Below, in pieces: positions 42,245 through 49,810 of a stretch of 64,000 nt of DNA (position 1 is the first letter of the stretch; each line of letters opens with the position of its first letter). The position numbers were made by a program, and so were the translations under genes. This stretch comes from Nocardioides euryhalodurans (GTDB lineage Bacteria > Actinomycetota > Actinomycetes > Propionibacteriales > Nocardioidaceae): contig NZ_CP038267.1 of the NCBI RefSeq assembly GCF_004564375.1, positions 2,110,501 to 2,174,500 of the forward strand, given 5' to 3'. Under the pieces are notes generated by a model. The model was not told the DNA's origin. It was given only the letters and a program-made list of their open reading frames with translations, and searched no databases.

Positions 42245-42618
42245 GGCTCCTGCCCGGGCTCGCTGGCCGCGACCGCAACCGCCCGCAGCTCGATCGCGGG
42301 CAGCGCCGACAGCAGCCCACCCGGTCCGTCGAAGTCACGGGTCACCGTCACCGCGACCTCACCGTCGCGCGAGGCCACCGCGACCTCGCTCCCGGGACCG
42401 GCCACCGTGGCGCCGCGCCCGACCGCGGCCGACTCGGCATCGCCCCGGGCCACGGCGCGGGCGGTCTCACGGGCACCGTCGACCACCCGGATCTGTGCGG
42501 CCCCCGCGGCGAGCAGCCACACCAGCCCGAGCGTCAGGGAGAGCAGGAGCGGCAGGCCGAGCGCCAGCTCGGCCGTCACCGCTCCCCGCTCCCGGCCCCC
42601 GGCCGCGCGACCACTCAT
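42241..42618 (-). CDS. TadE-family pilus assembly protein
   Basis: 125 residues. ERGAVTAELALGLPLLLSLT is the TadE-type N-terminus (class III signal-like helix with Glu), then the helix VWLLAAGAAQIRVVDGARETARAVARG. Minor pseudopilin of the tight-adherence apparatus. ATG overlaps the DUF4244 stop (ATGA). Confidence 0.88.
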   Translation of the reverse strand: MSGRAAGGRERGAVTAELALGLPLLLSLTLGLVWLLAAGAAQIRVVDGARETARAVARGDAESAAVGRGATVAGPGSEVAVASRDGEVAVTVTRDFDGPGGLLSALPAIELRAVAVAASEPGQEP

Positions 42619-42788
42619 CCGATGCCCAACAGGCCCAGCACGTGGTCGAACAGGGTGCGGAGCATCTGGTCCCCGAAGCCTCCGGTGAGCAGCTGGTAGA
42701 GCAGCCCCGCCAGACCGGCCCCCGCCGCAGTTCCCACCGCGTACTCGGCCGTCGTGATGCCGTCCTCGGCCCATGTGCGCTTGTCCAT
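42615..42788 (-). CDS. DUF4244 protein, Flp-pilin-like
   Basis: 57 residues; AGGAGG 6 nt before ATG 42788. DGITTAEYAVGTAAGAGLAG resembles the Flp prepilin motif (G-x-x-T-x-E-Y, cleavage after Gly), then a hydrophobic helix and a short amphipathic end. Likely the major pilin of the locus. Its own strong ribosome site and the 148-bp upstream gap fit high expression. Confidence 0.85.
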   Translation of the reverse strand: MDKRTWAEDGITTAEYAVGTAAGAGLAGLLYQLLTGGFGDQMLRTLFDHVLGLLGIG

Positions 42789-42936
42789 GTCGTGCCTCCT
42801 CTCGTGGGCCCGCCCCGTGCGGCCCCGACCTCGACTCTCGTCGGCCGGGTGGATGACCGCGACCACCCGGACGGCGGCTGTGGAGAGCCCTGCGGGACGC
42901 CGGCCTGTGAGCGATTCGCGGCATCCGGCAGGCACG

Positions 42937-43647
42937 TCACAGCCGCAGTCCCGCCACGAGCGATGCCACCATCGGCACGATCCCGAGCAGCAGGAAGGAG
43001 GGGAGCAGGCACAGGCCGAGAGGTACGGCGGCCTTGACCCCGACCGCCCGGGCACGGTCCTCGGTCTCGGCCCGGCCGGAGGCAGCCAGCTCCTCGGCGA
43101 GCCGCTCGACGCCGGTGGCCACGGAAGCACCCGACCGCTGGGCACGGGACATCGCCCGGCCCAGCATCGCGAGGTCGGGATCACGGGCCACCTCCTCCCA
43201 CACCGAGACCGGGTCGACCCCGAGGGCAAGCCGGTCGGTGACCGGCGCGAGTCGGTCGGTCGCGGGTCCGGGGAGCGCAGCGCAGGCGCGGCGGACGCCG
43301 ACGCCCGGGGTAGCACCCGCTCGCAGCGAGGCGGCGAGCAGCAGCACCAGGATGGGCAGATCGGCCCGGAGCGCCTCCCGCGCCCGACGACCGGAGGCCG
43401 GCTCGGCGGTCGATGCGAGCCGGTGGACGAAACCGGCGGCCACCGCCCCCAGGACCAGACCCGTCCACCCGGGCCGGAAGGTCCAGCAGGCGAGCCCCGC
43501 CGACGCCGCCCAGACCCACCGCCCTCGACGGACCCAGTCGGGGTCTCCGGCCTCGGGAGCGGGCGCGCGGTGGGGCGCGCGGGGAGTGGGGGCCAGCGCG
43601 AGCGCGACCGCGAGCCCGGCGACCGCACCGACCAACCACGCTGTCAC
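42937..43647 (-). CDS. tadC: Type II/IV secretion F-family membrane protein (TadC)
   Basis: 236 residues from GTG 43647. N-terminal helices (TAWLVGAVAGLAVALAL) and T2SSF core ADLPILVLLLAASLRAGATP ... GVEPVS-like region DPVSVWEEVARDPDLAMLGRAM, C-terminal helices LGLCLLPSFLLLGIVPMVAS. Inner platform protein of tad pili. Coupled to tadB by GTGA. Confidence 0.88.
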   Translation of the reverse strand: MTAWLVGAVAGLAVALALAPTPRAPHRAPAPEAGDPDWVRRGRWVWAASAGLACWTFRPGWTGLVLGAVAAGFVHRLASTAEPASGRRAREALRADLPILVLLLAASLRAGATPGVGVRRACAALPGPATDRLAPVTDRLALGVDPVSVWEEVARDPDLAMLGRAMSRAQRSGASVATGVERLAEELAASGRAETEDRARAVGVKAAVPLGLCLLPSFLLLGIVPMVASLVAGLRL

Positions 43648-44417
43648 ACCGCCACCTCGTCGGCGATCCGCTCGATCCACCACAGTCCGGCGACACCGAG
43701 GGCGAGCCCTGCCGCCAGGCAGGCCAGGCCCGGGGCGCTGCCGAGGAGGAAGCGCCACGGCGAGGTGGCGTCACCACTGCCGAGCACGAGCACTGCCACC
43801 GGCAGCACCGCGACCAGCCGGGCGGTGGCCCTGGCGGACGCGAGCTCGGACTCGACGACCCTCCGGGTCGCGCGGCGGGCCCGGAGTGCGTCGGCGACCC
43901 GGTCGAGGACGTCGGCGAGGCCACCGCCGGTCCGGTGGGCGACCGCCCACGCCGCGCCGACCAGGCGCAGGTCCGCGGCCCCCGGCAGCTGCGCCAGGTC
44001 ACGGAGCGCCATCGGCAGGTCTCCCCCGAGCTCCCCCGTCTCCGCGGCCGGTCGGAGCGCTGGCCACTCCTCGGCGGCCCGGCGGAGCGCGACCACCGGC
44101 GACTGGCCGGCGACGAGCTCGGAGGCGAGCAGCTCACAGGTCTCGAGCACCCGGTCGGCGGTGTCCGCGGCCTCGCGGCGGCGACGTCGCACCGCGAGGA
44201 GCGCCCGCCCCGACGTCGCGACCCCGAGGGCGATGACCGCCACCACCGCACCCGTGGGCGATCCCGCGACCGATGCCGCACCGGCGGCGAGCGGCAGCAG
44301 CCACCACCACCACCGGCCGCGACGTGCTCCGTCGGATCCGGGCATCCGCGCCCCGGGGCGCAGCAGCAGCGCGACCGTGCCGGCCGCCGCCAGGCCGGCG
44401 AGGACCGCCCCGGTCAC
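43644..44417 (-). CDS. tadB: Type II/IV secretion F-family membrane protein (TadB)
   Basis: 257 residues from GTG 44417 (overlaps the tadA stop, GTGA). Two N-terminal helix pairs, T2SSF domain LETCELLASELVAGQSPVVAL ... AVAHRTGGGLADVLDRVADALRARR (spaced motif), C-terminal helices. Partners TadC as platform for the TadA ATPase. Confidence 0.88.
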   Translation of the reverse strand: MTGAVLAGLAAAGTVALLLRPGARMPGSDGARRGRWWWWLLPLAAGAASVAGSPTGAVVAVIALGVATSGRALLAVRRRRREAADTADRVLETCELLASELVAGQSPVVALRRAAEEWPALRPAAETGELGGDLPMALRDLAQLPGAADLRLVGAAWAVAHRTGGGLADVLDRVADALRARRATRRVVESELASARATARLVAVLPVAVLVLGSGDATSPWRFLLGSAPGLACLAAGLALGVAGLWWIERIADEVAV

Positions 44418-45568
44418 GGCGCCAGCCGCTGGGCCAGCGCGTCGGCCGCGGGGCCGTAGCTGGCCGCGCCGTCGTCGTCGAACTCCACCGCGGCCTCGAG
44501 CACCACCCATCCCTCGGCCGTGCGGCGGGGCACCGCGACCTGCCGGAGCAGGCGACGCCCGTCGCGCCGACGTCCGACGTGGACCACCGCGTCCAGCGCC
44601 GAGGCCAGCTGACTGTGCGTGGCCGCCCGACCCCACCCGGCCGCCAGCGCGAGGGCCTCCACCCGGGCGGGGACGTCGAGCGCCGAGTTGGCGTGGAGGG
44701 TGCCGCAACCGCCCTCGTGACCGGTGTTGAGGGCCGCGAGCAGATCGGTGACGGAGGCGTCGCGCACCTCACCGACGACCAGCCGGTCGGGGCGCATCCG
44801 CAGCGCTTGGCGTACGAGCTCCTGCACCGTCACCCCACCGGCCCCTTCGATGTTGGCCGGCCGCGCCTCCAACCCGACGACGTGCGGGTGGTCGGGTCGC
44901 AGCTCGCTGGCATCCTCGACGACGACGAGCCGCTCGGCCGGGTCGACGAGGGACAGCAGGCTGGCCAGCAGCGTGGTCTTGCCCGCGCCGGTGCCGCCGG
45001 AGACCAGGAAGGCCAGCCGCCGCGCGACCAGGGACCGCAGCAGCCGGGCGCCCTCCGCAGTCACCGTCCCGAGCCGCAGCAGGTCGTCGAGAGAGAGGGC
45101 GACCCGGCTCGGGACGCGCATCGACAGCACCGTGCCGGGGCGTGCCACCGGCGCGAGCACCGCATGGAAGCGCGTCCCGTCGGGCAGGCGCACGTCGACG
45201 TGGGGAGTCGCGTCGTCGAGGCGACGCCCGCCTGCCGCAGCCAGCCGCTGGGCCAGCCGCCGCACCGCCTCGTCGTCGGCGAACCGGACGTCGGTCAGCT
45301 CCAGCCCCTCGCCCCGGTCGACGTGCACCTCGCCAGGACCGTTGACCAGGACGTCGGTCACCCCCGGGAGCCGGAGCAGCGGCTCGAGCGGACCCGCCCC
45401 GACGACGTCGCGGCGCAGCGTCTCGTGGACCGCCAGCACGGTCGTGTCGCCGACCGGACGGCCCGCCCCCCGCAGCGCCGCGGCGACCCGGTGTGGGGTG
45501 AGCGCGCCGGGGTCGCGGGCGAGGCGGTCGCGGACCAGGTCGACCAGGTCGGCCGGGGCCTCGCTCAC
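44414..45568 (-). CDS. tadA: Tad pilus secretion ATPase
   Basis: 384 residues from GTG 45568. CpaF/VirB11-like: LPGVTDVLVNGPGEVHVDRG at the N-domain, Walker A VSGGTGAGKTTLL (about 191), Asp box LVVVEDASELRPD, Walker B-type LVVGEVRDASVTDLL, His box NTGHEGGCGTLHANS. Powers pilus assembly or secretion at the membrane. Overlaps the upstream ssd stop and downstream tadB start by 4 nt each. Confidence 0.94.
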   Translation of the reverse strand: MSEAPADLVDLVRDRLARDPGALTPHRVAAALRGAGRPVGDTTVLAVHETLRRDVVGAGPLEPLLRLPGVTDVLVNGPGEVHVDRGEGLELTDVRFADDEAVRRLAQRLAAAGGRRLDDATPHVDVRLPDGTRFHAVLAPVARPGTVLSMRVPSRVALSLDDLLRLGTVTAEGARLLRSLVARRLAFLVSGGTGAGKTTLLASLLSLVDPAERLVVVEDASELRPDHPHVVGLEARPANIEGAGGVTVQELVRQALRMRPDRLVVGEVRDASVTDLLAALNTGHEGGCGTLHANSALDVPARVEALALAAGWGRAATHSQLASALDAVVHVGRRRDGRRLLRQVAVPRRTAEGWVVLEAAVEFDDDGAASYGPAADALAQRLAP

Positions 45569-46611
45569 GCGGCCCGCTCCCGGTCCGGCGCGAGGTCGAG
45601 CACCGCGCGGGCAGCGCGCCCCAGGGGACCCCGCCGGGAGCGGACCGGTCCGAGGCCGAGGTCCACGGACTCCCCCAGCCCGCGCTGGTCGCCCATGCGG
45701 GCCAGAACCGCGCAGGGCAGCACCCGCCCGATCCCGTCGAGGTCGAGCCCCGAGCCGCGGACCACCAGCCCCGCCCGCCCGGGGTCCGGGAGCCCCGCGA
45801 CGACCCGCCCGGTCGAGGTCAGCCCGGAGAGTGACGGTCGCGTCACGACCACGACCCGGTCGCAGCGGACCAACACCTCGTCGAGCGCCTCGTCGCGCAC
45901 CCGCGGGACGTCGACGACGACCGTGTCGTGTCCCCGTTGGGCTGCGGAGAGCACCTCGCGCACGGCGAACGACGGCAGCGAAGGCTGCGAGCCGGCGTAG
46001 AAGCTCAGCACCCCGAGCGGCCCTTGCCGCGGCACCCCCTCGCGCAGCGCGACCGCTCCCAGCCGGCCGGTGGTCCGACACAGCTCGTCCCACCGGACCC
46101 CTGTGAGCCCCTCCATGCCGAGCACCCGGTCGAGGCCGGGCCCGCACCGGTCGGCGTCGACCACCAGGGTCGGACCCGACTGCGCCGCGACCTGGCCCAG
46201 CGCAGCGGCGAAGGTCGTCGCCCCGGCTCCCCCGGCCCCGCCGACGACGGCGACGCTCCACGCGCGGCGGGGCCGCTCGTCCCCGAGGTCGGTGAGCTGC
46301 TCGACCACCCACTCTCCCGAGCCCGGCAGGTCACCGACGTTCTCGGCGCCGAGCGCCAGCGCCAGACCCATCAGGTCGTCGGCGAAGCCCCCGTAGGAGA
46401 CCACGTGCACGCCCTCACGACGTCGGGGTCGCAGCTCGACCAGCTCGGGCGCGACGTCGGGCCCGACCAGGACGAGAGGGGCTGCGGACCACCCGGCCAG
46501 ACCCGCCACGCCGTCGCGGGCGACGACCGGCGTGACACCGGCGGCCGCGGCGAGCCGGAGCAGCTCGTCGAGCAGGGTCTGGTCGCGGGTGATCAGCAGC
46601 GGTGCGCTCAT
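45565..46611 (-). CDS. CpaE/TadZ-like septum site-determining protein (Ssd/Rv3660c type)
   Basis: 348 residues from ATG 46611 (GTG 46620 possible). The N-terminal receiver-like region lacks phospho-Asp motifs. The MinD-type half has a deviant Walker A VVGGAGGAGATTFAAAL, where the conserved Lys is replaced, plus LVVDADRCGPGLD and DTVVVDVPRVRDE. Such proteins place tad machinery or septa at the pole. Loss of the P-loop Lys suggests weak or no ATPase activity, as in other members. First gene of the tad operon. Confidence 0.88.
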   Translation of the reverse strand: MSAPLLITRDQTLLDELLRLAAAAGVTPVVARDGVAGLAGWSAAPLVLVGPDVAPELVELRPRRREGVHVVSYGGFADDLMGLALALGAENVGDLPGSGEWVVEQLTDLGDERPRRAWSVAVVGGAGGAGATTFAAALGQVAAQSGPTLVVDADRCGPGLDRVLGMEGLTGVRWDELCRTTGRLGAVALREGVPRQGPLGVLSFYAGSQPSLPSFAVREVLSAAQRGHDTVVVDVPRVRDEALDEVLVRCDRVVVVTRPSLSGLTSTGRVVAGLPDPGRAGLVVRGSGLDLDGIGRVLPCAVLARMGDQRGLGESVDLGLGPVRSRRGPLGRAARAVLDLAPDRERAA

Positions 46612-46662
46612 GGACGGCACCCTGCCCGCCCGCTCCCCCGGGCGGCCCGGCCCGGGACGCCA

Positions 46663-46697
46663 GCTGTGGAGAACGCGACGTCCGGCCGTGCTGTGGA
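46663..46697. repeat. GCTGTGGA direct repeats upstream of tad operon
   Basis: GCTGTGGA at 46663-46670 and 46690-46697, 27 bp apart start to start, in the 131-bp gap between the divergent ssd and HAD genes. A third copy (42877-42884) sits in the only other gap of the locus, upstream of the pilin gene. Confidence 0.5.
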
Positions 46698-46742
46698 CGA
46701 CTCGTGGCGCCGCGCCGCCACCGCCCTGCCTACGATGGCCGC

Positions 46743-47555
46743 GTGACCCAGCCCGCAGTCGCCGGCCCGACGGCGGCCTTCTTCGACCTCGACAAGACGA
46801 TCATCGCCAAGTCGAGCACGCTGGCATTCAGCAAGCCCTTCCAGGCCGGCGGGCTGATCTCGCGCCGGGCGGTGCTGCGGTCGGCGTACGCCCAGTTCGT
46901 CTACCTCGTCGGCGGCGCGGACCACGACCAGATGGAGAAGATGCGCGCCTTCATGTCCCAGCTGTGCGCCGGCTGGGACGTCGCGACCGTCCGCGAGATC
47001 GTCGCCGACACGCTCCACAACATCGTCGACCCCCTGGTCTTCGACGAGGCGGTGAGCCTCATCGAGGAGCACCGCATGGCCGGCCGCGACATCGTGATCG
47101 TGTCGACGTCGGGCGCCGAGGTGGTCGAGCCGATCGGCGAGATGCTCGGTGCGGACCGCGTCGTGGCGACCCGGATGGAGATCGCCGAGGGCCGCTACAC
47201 CGGGGGGATCGAGTACTACGCGTACGCCGAGGAGAAGGCGCGCGCCCTGCAGGACCTCGCCGACACGGTCGGCTACGACCTCGCGGCGTCGTACGCCTAC
47301 AGCGACTCGGTCACCGACGTCCACATGCTGGAGGCGGTGGGCCACCCGCACGCGGTCAACCCCGACAAGGAGCTGCGGCGGATCGCCACCTCACGCGGCT
47401 GGCCGGTGCTGGTCTTCGACAAGCCGGTGGCGCTGCGCGCCCGGGTGCCGCTGCCGCCCCGGACGCCCACCCTGGCCGCCCTCGCCGTCGGCGGAGCACT
47501 GGCCGTCGGCGGGGTGCTCTGGAGCAACGCGCGCAGGCGCCGCGACGGCGCCTGA
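46743..47555 (+). CDS. HAD-IB phosphatase with C-terminal membrane anchor (Rv3661/SerB-like)
   Basis: 270 residues from GTG 46743. HAD motif I FFDLDKTIIAKSS (catalytic Asp pair), motif II VIVSTSGAEV, motif III/IV AYSDSVTDVHMLEAVG. The cap between motifs I and II is type IB as in SerB. C-terminal hydrophobic helix (TLAALAVGGALAVGGVLW) and basic tail anchor it in the membrane. Substrate unknown; phosphoserine-like or phospholipid head group possible. Divergent from the tad operon, as in mycobacteria. Confidence 0.9.
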   Translation: MTQPAVAGPTAAFFDLDKTIIAKSSTLAFSKPFQAGGLISRRAVLRSAYAQFVYLVGGADHDQMEKMRAFMSQLCAGWDVATVREIVADTLHNIVDPLVFDEAVSLIEEHRMAGRDIVIVSTSGAEVVEPIGEMLGADRVVATRMEIAEGRYTGGIEYYAYAEEKARALQDLADTVGYDLAASYAYSDSVTDVHMLEAVGHPHAVNPDKELRRIATSRGWPVLVFDKPVALRARVPLPPRTPTLAALAVGGALAVGGVLWSNARRRRDGA

Positions 47556-47596
47556 ACGACACACGGGGACCCACACCGTGGCCGCGAAATCAAGTC

Positions 47597-47625
47597 TTGA
47601 ACTGTCATCGGTCGCGGCGTAGACA
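47597..47625 (+). promoter_or_regulatory. Strong housekeeping promoter for non-coding RNA
   Basis: -35 TTGAAC (47597-47602), 17-bp spacer, -10 TAGACA (47620-47625), one of the best sigma-70-type promoters in the window. Downstream on the + strand there is no protein gene for over 1 kb. Confidence 0.75.
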
Positions 47626-47631
47626 GGACCC

Positions 47632-47913
47632 ACCACAACTCCAGAAGCCCGCACGTGAGCCAGGTACCCACGCGGCGATCCACCCTTCCTACAGGGCGCC
47701 TGTCGCCGGGACACACCCGGGTCAGCAATGAGAACAGCACGCTTGGTAGCCGGGTCTCACGTGTCAGCGGCGGCACCCGAGTCTCTTGAGTCGGGTGCCG
47801 CTCGCATGTCCGGACGGCGCAGGGCTGCAGGGCCGCAACCTGGTGGGCGAGTCTGGCGCAGGAAGCTTCGCCCACCAAGCGTCGGTCCCCCGCTCGAGCG
47901 GGGAACCGACGCG
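47632..47913 (+). ncRNA. Ms1/MTS2823-like 6S-type regulatory RNA
   Basis: About 280 nt from the predicted start to the last hairpin. Seen: CACGTGAG (47652-47659) pairs with CTCACGTG (47756-47763) and continues inward with a long imperfect stem (GCCAGG region with CCGGGT), enclosing about 90 nt. Then come a 12-bp hairpin (47769-47802), a 10-bp hairpin (TGGTGGGCGA 47841-47850 with 47868-47877) and the terminal hairpin. Known: mycobacterial Ms1 (about 300 nt, binds core RNA polymerase lacking sigma) is encoded between Rv3661 and Rv3662c, exactly the two neighbours here. Assignment rests on synteny, promoter, length and fold, not on sequence alignment. Confidence 0.68.
47879..47912. terminator. 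Strong bidirectional terminator hairpin
   Basis: GCGTCGGT (47879-47886) pairs with ACCGACGC (47905-47912), then after one mismatch CCCCGCT with AGCGGGG around a two-base loop; about 15 bp in all. Ends both the ncRNA and the converging Rv3662c-like gene. Confidence 0.75.
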
Positions 47914-47927
47914 ACGCAGCCCCGCCC

Positions 47928-48656
47928 TCAGGACCCCGGGGTCGGGGTGCGCACCGGGCTCGCCTCCGTCGCAGCGCCGTACGCCTCGGCGGCGTAGAGC
48001 AGCCACGGGTGCATCCCCGTCTCCGGGTCCTCGCGGTAGCCGTCGATCCTCGCCTCGTACGCCGGACGCAGCGCCAGGTGGCCGGCCTCGGGCACCACCA
48101 GCGACTTCTCGTCCAGGCCTCGCGCGACCAGCACCAGCCGCTCGGCCGCACGCGCGACGATCCCGTTGTGGCTGGCGAACGCCTGGGCCGCCCGCAGCTC
48201 GGCGTGGACGACCGCGGCCGCCAGCAGCGCCGACCCCTCCGCGGAGACCAGTCCACCGACCGCACGCAGGCGTACGGCGGCCTCGGCGTCGCGCGGCCGC
48301 CCGAGCTGGTCGGCCGGCAGCGACCCGGACCCCACGACCGCGTGGATCCGGGCGAGCGCCTGCAGCGGCGAGCGGAGCAGCACCGGCGCCAGCCCGAGCA
48401 GCTCGGTGGACAACCGGACCGAGGCCCGCGCGACCTCGTCACCGCCCCCGTCCCGCACCTCCTCGAGGGTCGAGGTCGACCCCTCGAGGACCGCGCTGGC
48501 GTGGGCGCCCCGCAAGAGCGACTCGGCCGTGGTCTCCGGGCTGGTGCGCCGCAGCCCCCGGTCGCGCAGCATCGCGTCGATGCCGTCGCGGGCGGCGGCG
48601 AAGGCCGAGGGGACGCCGTCGAGGGCGTCGAGGCGCGTCAGGAGATCGGTGCTCAT
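47928..48656 (-). CDS. Rv3662c-like protein, Fic-N-like helical fold
   Basis: 242 residues, Ala/Leu-rich helices. The segment LLRGAHASAVLEGSTSTLEE resembles the SS-x-IEGN inhibitory motif found at the start of Fic proteins, but no HPFxxGNG catalytic loop is present, so AMPylation is not expected. Databases often label it oxidoreductase without support. Its value here is positional: it marks conserved synteny with mycobacteria. Convergent with the ncRNA. Confidence 0.8.
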   Translation of the reverse strand: MSTDLLTRLDALDGVPSAFAAARDGIDAMLRDRGLRRTSPETTAESLLRGAHASAVLEGSTSTLEEVRDGGGDEVARASVRLSTELLGLAPVLLRSPLQALARIHAVVGSGSLPADQLGRPRDAEAAVRLRAVGGLVSAEGSALLAAAVVHAELRAAQAFASHNGIVARAAERLVLVARGLDEKSLVVPEAGHLALRPAYEARIDGYREDPETGMHPWLLYAAEAYGAATEASPVRTPTPGS

Positions 48657-48710
48657 CGTGGGCTCAGGCTAGCCGCGGCGGACCGTGCCCCAGCAGGTAG
48701 CCTGCCGGGG

Positions 48711-49577
48711 ATGGACGACGACGTGCAGCGCCAGGCGCGCTCCTTCGGCTCCGTGGCCGAGCGCTACCACCGGGGCCGCCCGGCCTTCCCCCGCGACGCC
48801 GCCCGGTGGCTGGCGGGAGCCGACCCGACGACGGTCCTCGAGCTCGGCGCCGGCACCGGCAAGCTGACCGCGGAGCTGGTCGACCTCGGCCACGACGTCC
48901 ACGCGACCGAGCCTGACGCCGACATGCTGGCGGTGCTCCGGCGTACGCTCCCCGACGTCCCGACCAGCCAGGCACCGGCGGAGGAGATCCCGCTCACGGA
49001 CCGCTCCGTCGACGTGGTCGTCGTCGCGCAGGCCTTCCACTGGTTCGACCACGACCGGGCGCTCCCCGAGATCGCCCGGGTGCTGCGGCCAGGAGGGCAC
49101 CTCGCCCTCACCTGGAACCTCCGCGACGAGCGCATCCCGTGGGTGCGCAAGCTGGGAGCGCTGCTCGGCTCTCCCGGCTCCGAGACGACCGACTCCACGC
49201 AGGCGCTGGTCCAGTCGGACCTGTTCGGCTTCGTGGAGGAGAAGGACTTCCACTTCTGGCAGGGCGTCGACCGCGACTCGATCCTCGACATGGCCGCCTC
49301 CCGCAGCTACGTCGCCACCCTCGACGACGAGGCGCGTGAGGCCAAGCTCGCCGAGGTGCTCGCCTTCTACGACGACTACGGCCGGGGCATGGACGGCATG
49401 CAGCTGCCGTACGACTGCCGCTGCTACCGCGCGCGCGTCATCGACCGGCCCGAGCGCGGTGAACCCGAGCCCGAGGACGACACGGACACCCCGGCCGACC
49501 CGCAGCCGCGGGAACGGTCCGACGGGCAGGTCAGCGACGGCACCGACACCGACATGCTGCTCATCGACTTCCGCTGA
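48711..49577 (+). CDS. Class I SAM-dependent methyltransferase
   Basis: 288 residues from ATG 48711. Motif I TVLELGAGTGKLT, motif II DVHATEPDADML, VVVAQAFHWFDHDRALPEI (the A-F-H-W-F motif of the Methyltransf_11 trans-aconitate/UbiE-like group), VLRPGGHLALTWN. A disordered acidic linker (PEPEDDTDTPADPQP) and C-terminal DTDMLLIDFR tail are additions. Small-molecule substrate unknown. Confidence 0.88.
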   Translation: MDDDVQRQARSFGSVAERYHRGRPAFPRDAARWLAGADPTTVLELGAGTGKLTAELVDLGHDVHATEPDADMLAVLRRTLPDVPTSQAPAEEIPLTDRSVDVVVVAQAFHWFDHDRALPEIARVLRPGGHLALTWNLRDERIPWVRKLGALLGSPGSETTDSTQALVQSDLFGFVEEKDFHFWQGVDRDSILDMAASRSYVATLDDEAREAKLAEVLAFYDDYGRGMDGMQLPYDCRCYRARVIDRPERGEPEPEDDTDTPADPQPRERSDGQVSDGTDTDMLLIDFR

Positions 49578-49598
49578 CCCGACCCGTGGGCGAGGTCG

Positions 49599-49778
49599 TC
49601 AGGCGACGGCGACGATGCGGCTCTCGACCGCCTGCAGCACCTCGGGAGTGATCTCGGTGATGCCGTGGTCGGCAGCGGCGTGGGTGGCGACCTGCTGCAG
49701 CAGGAGGTCGCGGTCACCGGTCTCGAAGCGGGACACGCAGCCGGGCATCACGTCGCCACAGGCAAGGGAAAACTTCAT
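49599..49778 (-). CDS. DUF1059 small protein
   Basis: 59 residues, ATG 49778. MKFSLACGDVMPGCVSRFE carries the two conserved Cys and the DUF1059 start; THAAADHGITEITPEVLQ contains the conserved H-x-x-x-x-H-G helix. Function unknown; Cys/His content suggests metal or redox binding. Only 32 bp downstream of the HTH-kinase gene, so probably cotranscribed. Confidence 0.85.
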   Translation of the reverse strand: MKFSLACGDVMPGCVSRFETGDRDLLLQQVATHAAADHGITEITPEVLQAVESRIVAVA

Positions 49779-49810
49779 GGGAGGGCTCCTCAAGGTCCGT
49801 CGGGAGAGCG

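Noticed and set aside
46621..46742. Expected place of the 6C/B11 small RNA, which mycobacteria encode between the ssd and HAD genes
   Set aside because: Only one hairpin with a C-rich loop (about 46628-46645, + strand) is seen, not two hairpins each with six C, and the strand is wrong for the mycobacterial RNA.
47578..47622. Mini-frame encoding AAKSSLELSSVAA before a TAG, reminiscent of a tmRNA tag
   Set aside because: It overlaps the strong promoter itself, and no tRNA-like acceptor or TTCGA arm is found downstream, so it is not ssrA.
47928..48656. Fic AMP-transferase call for the Rv3662c-like gene
   Set aside because: Only an inhibitory-helix-like segment is present; the catalytic HPFx(D/E)GN(G/K)R loop is absent.
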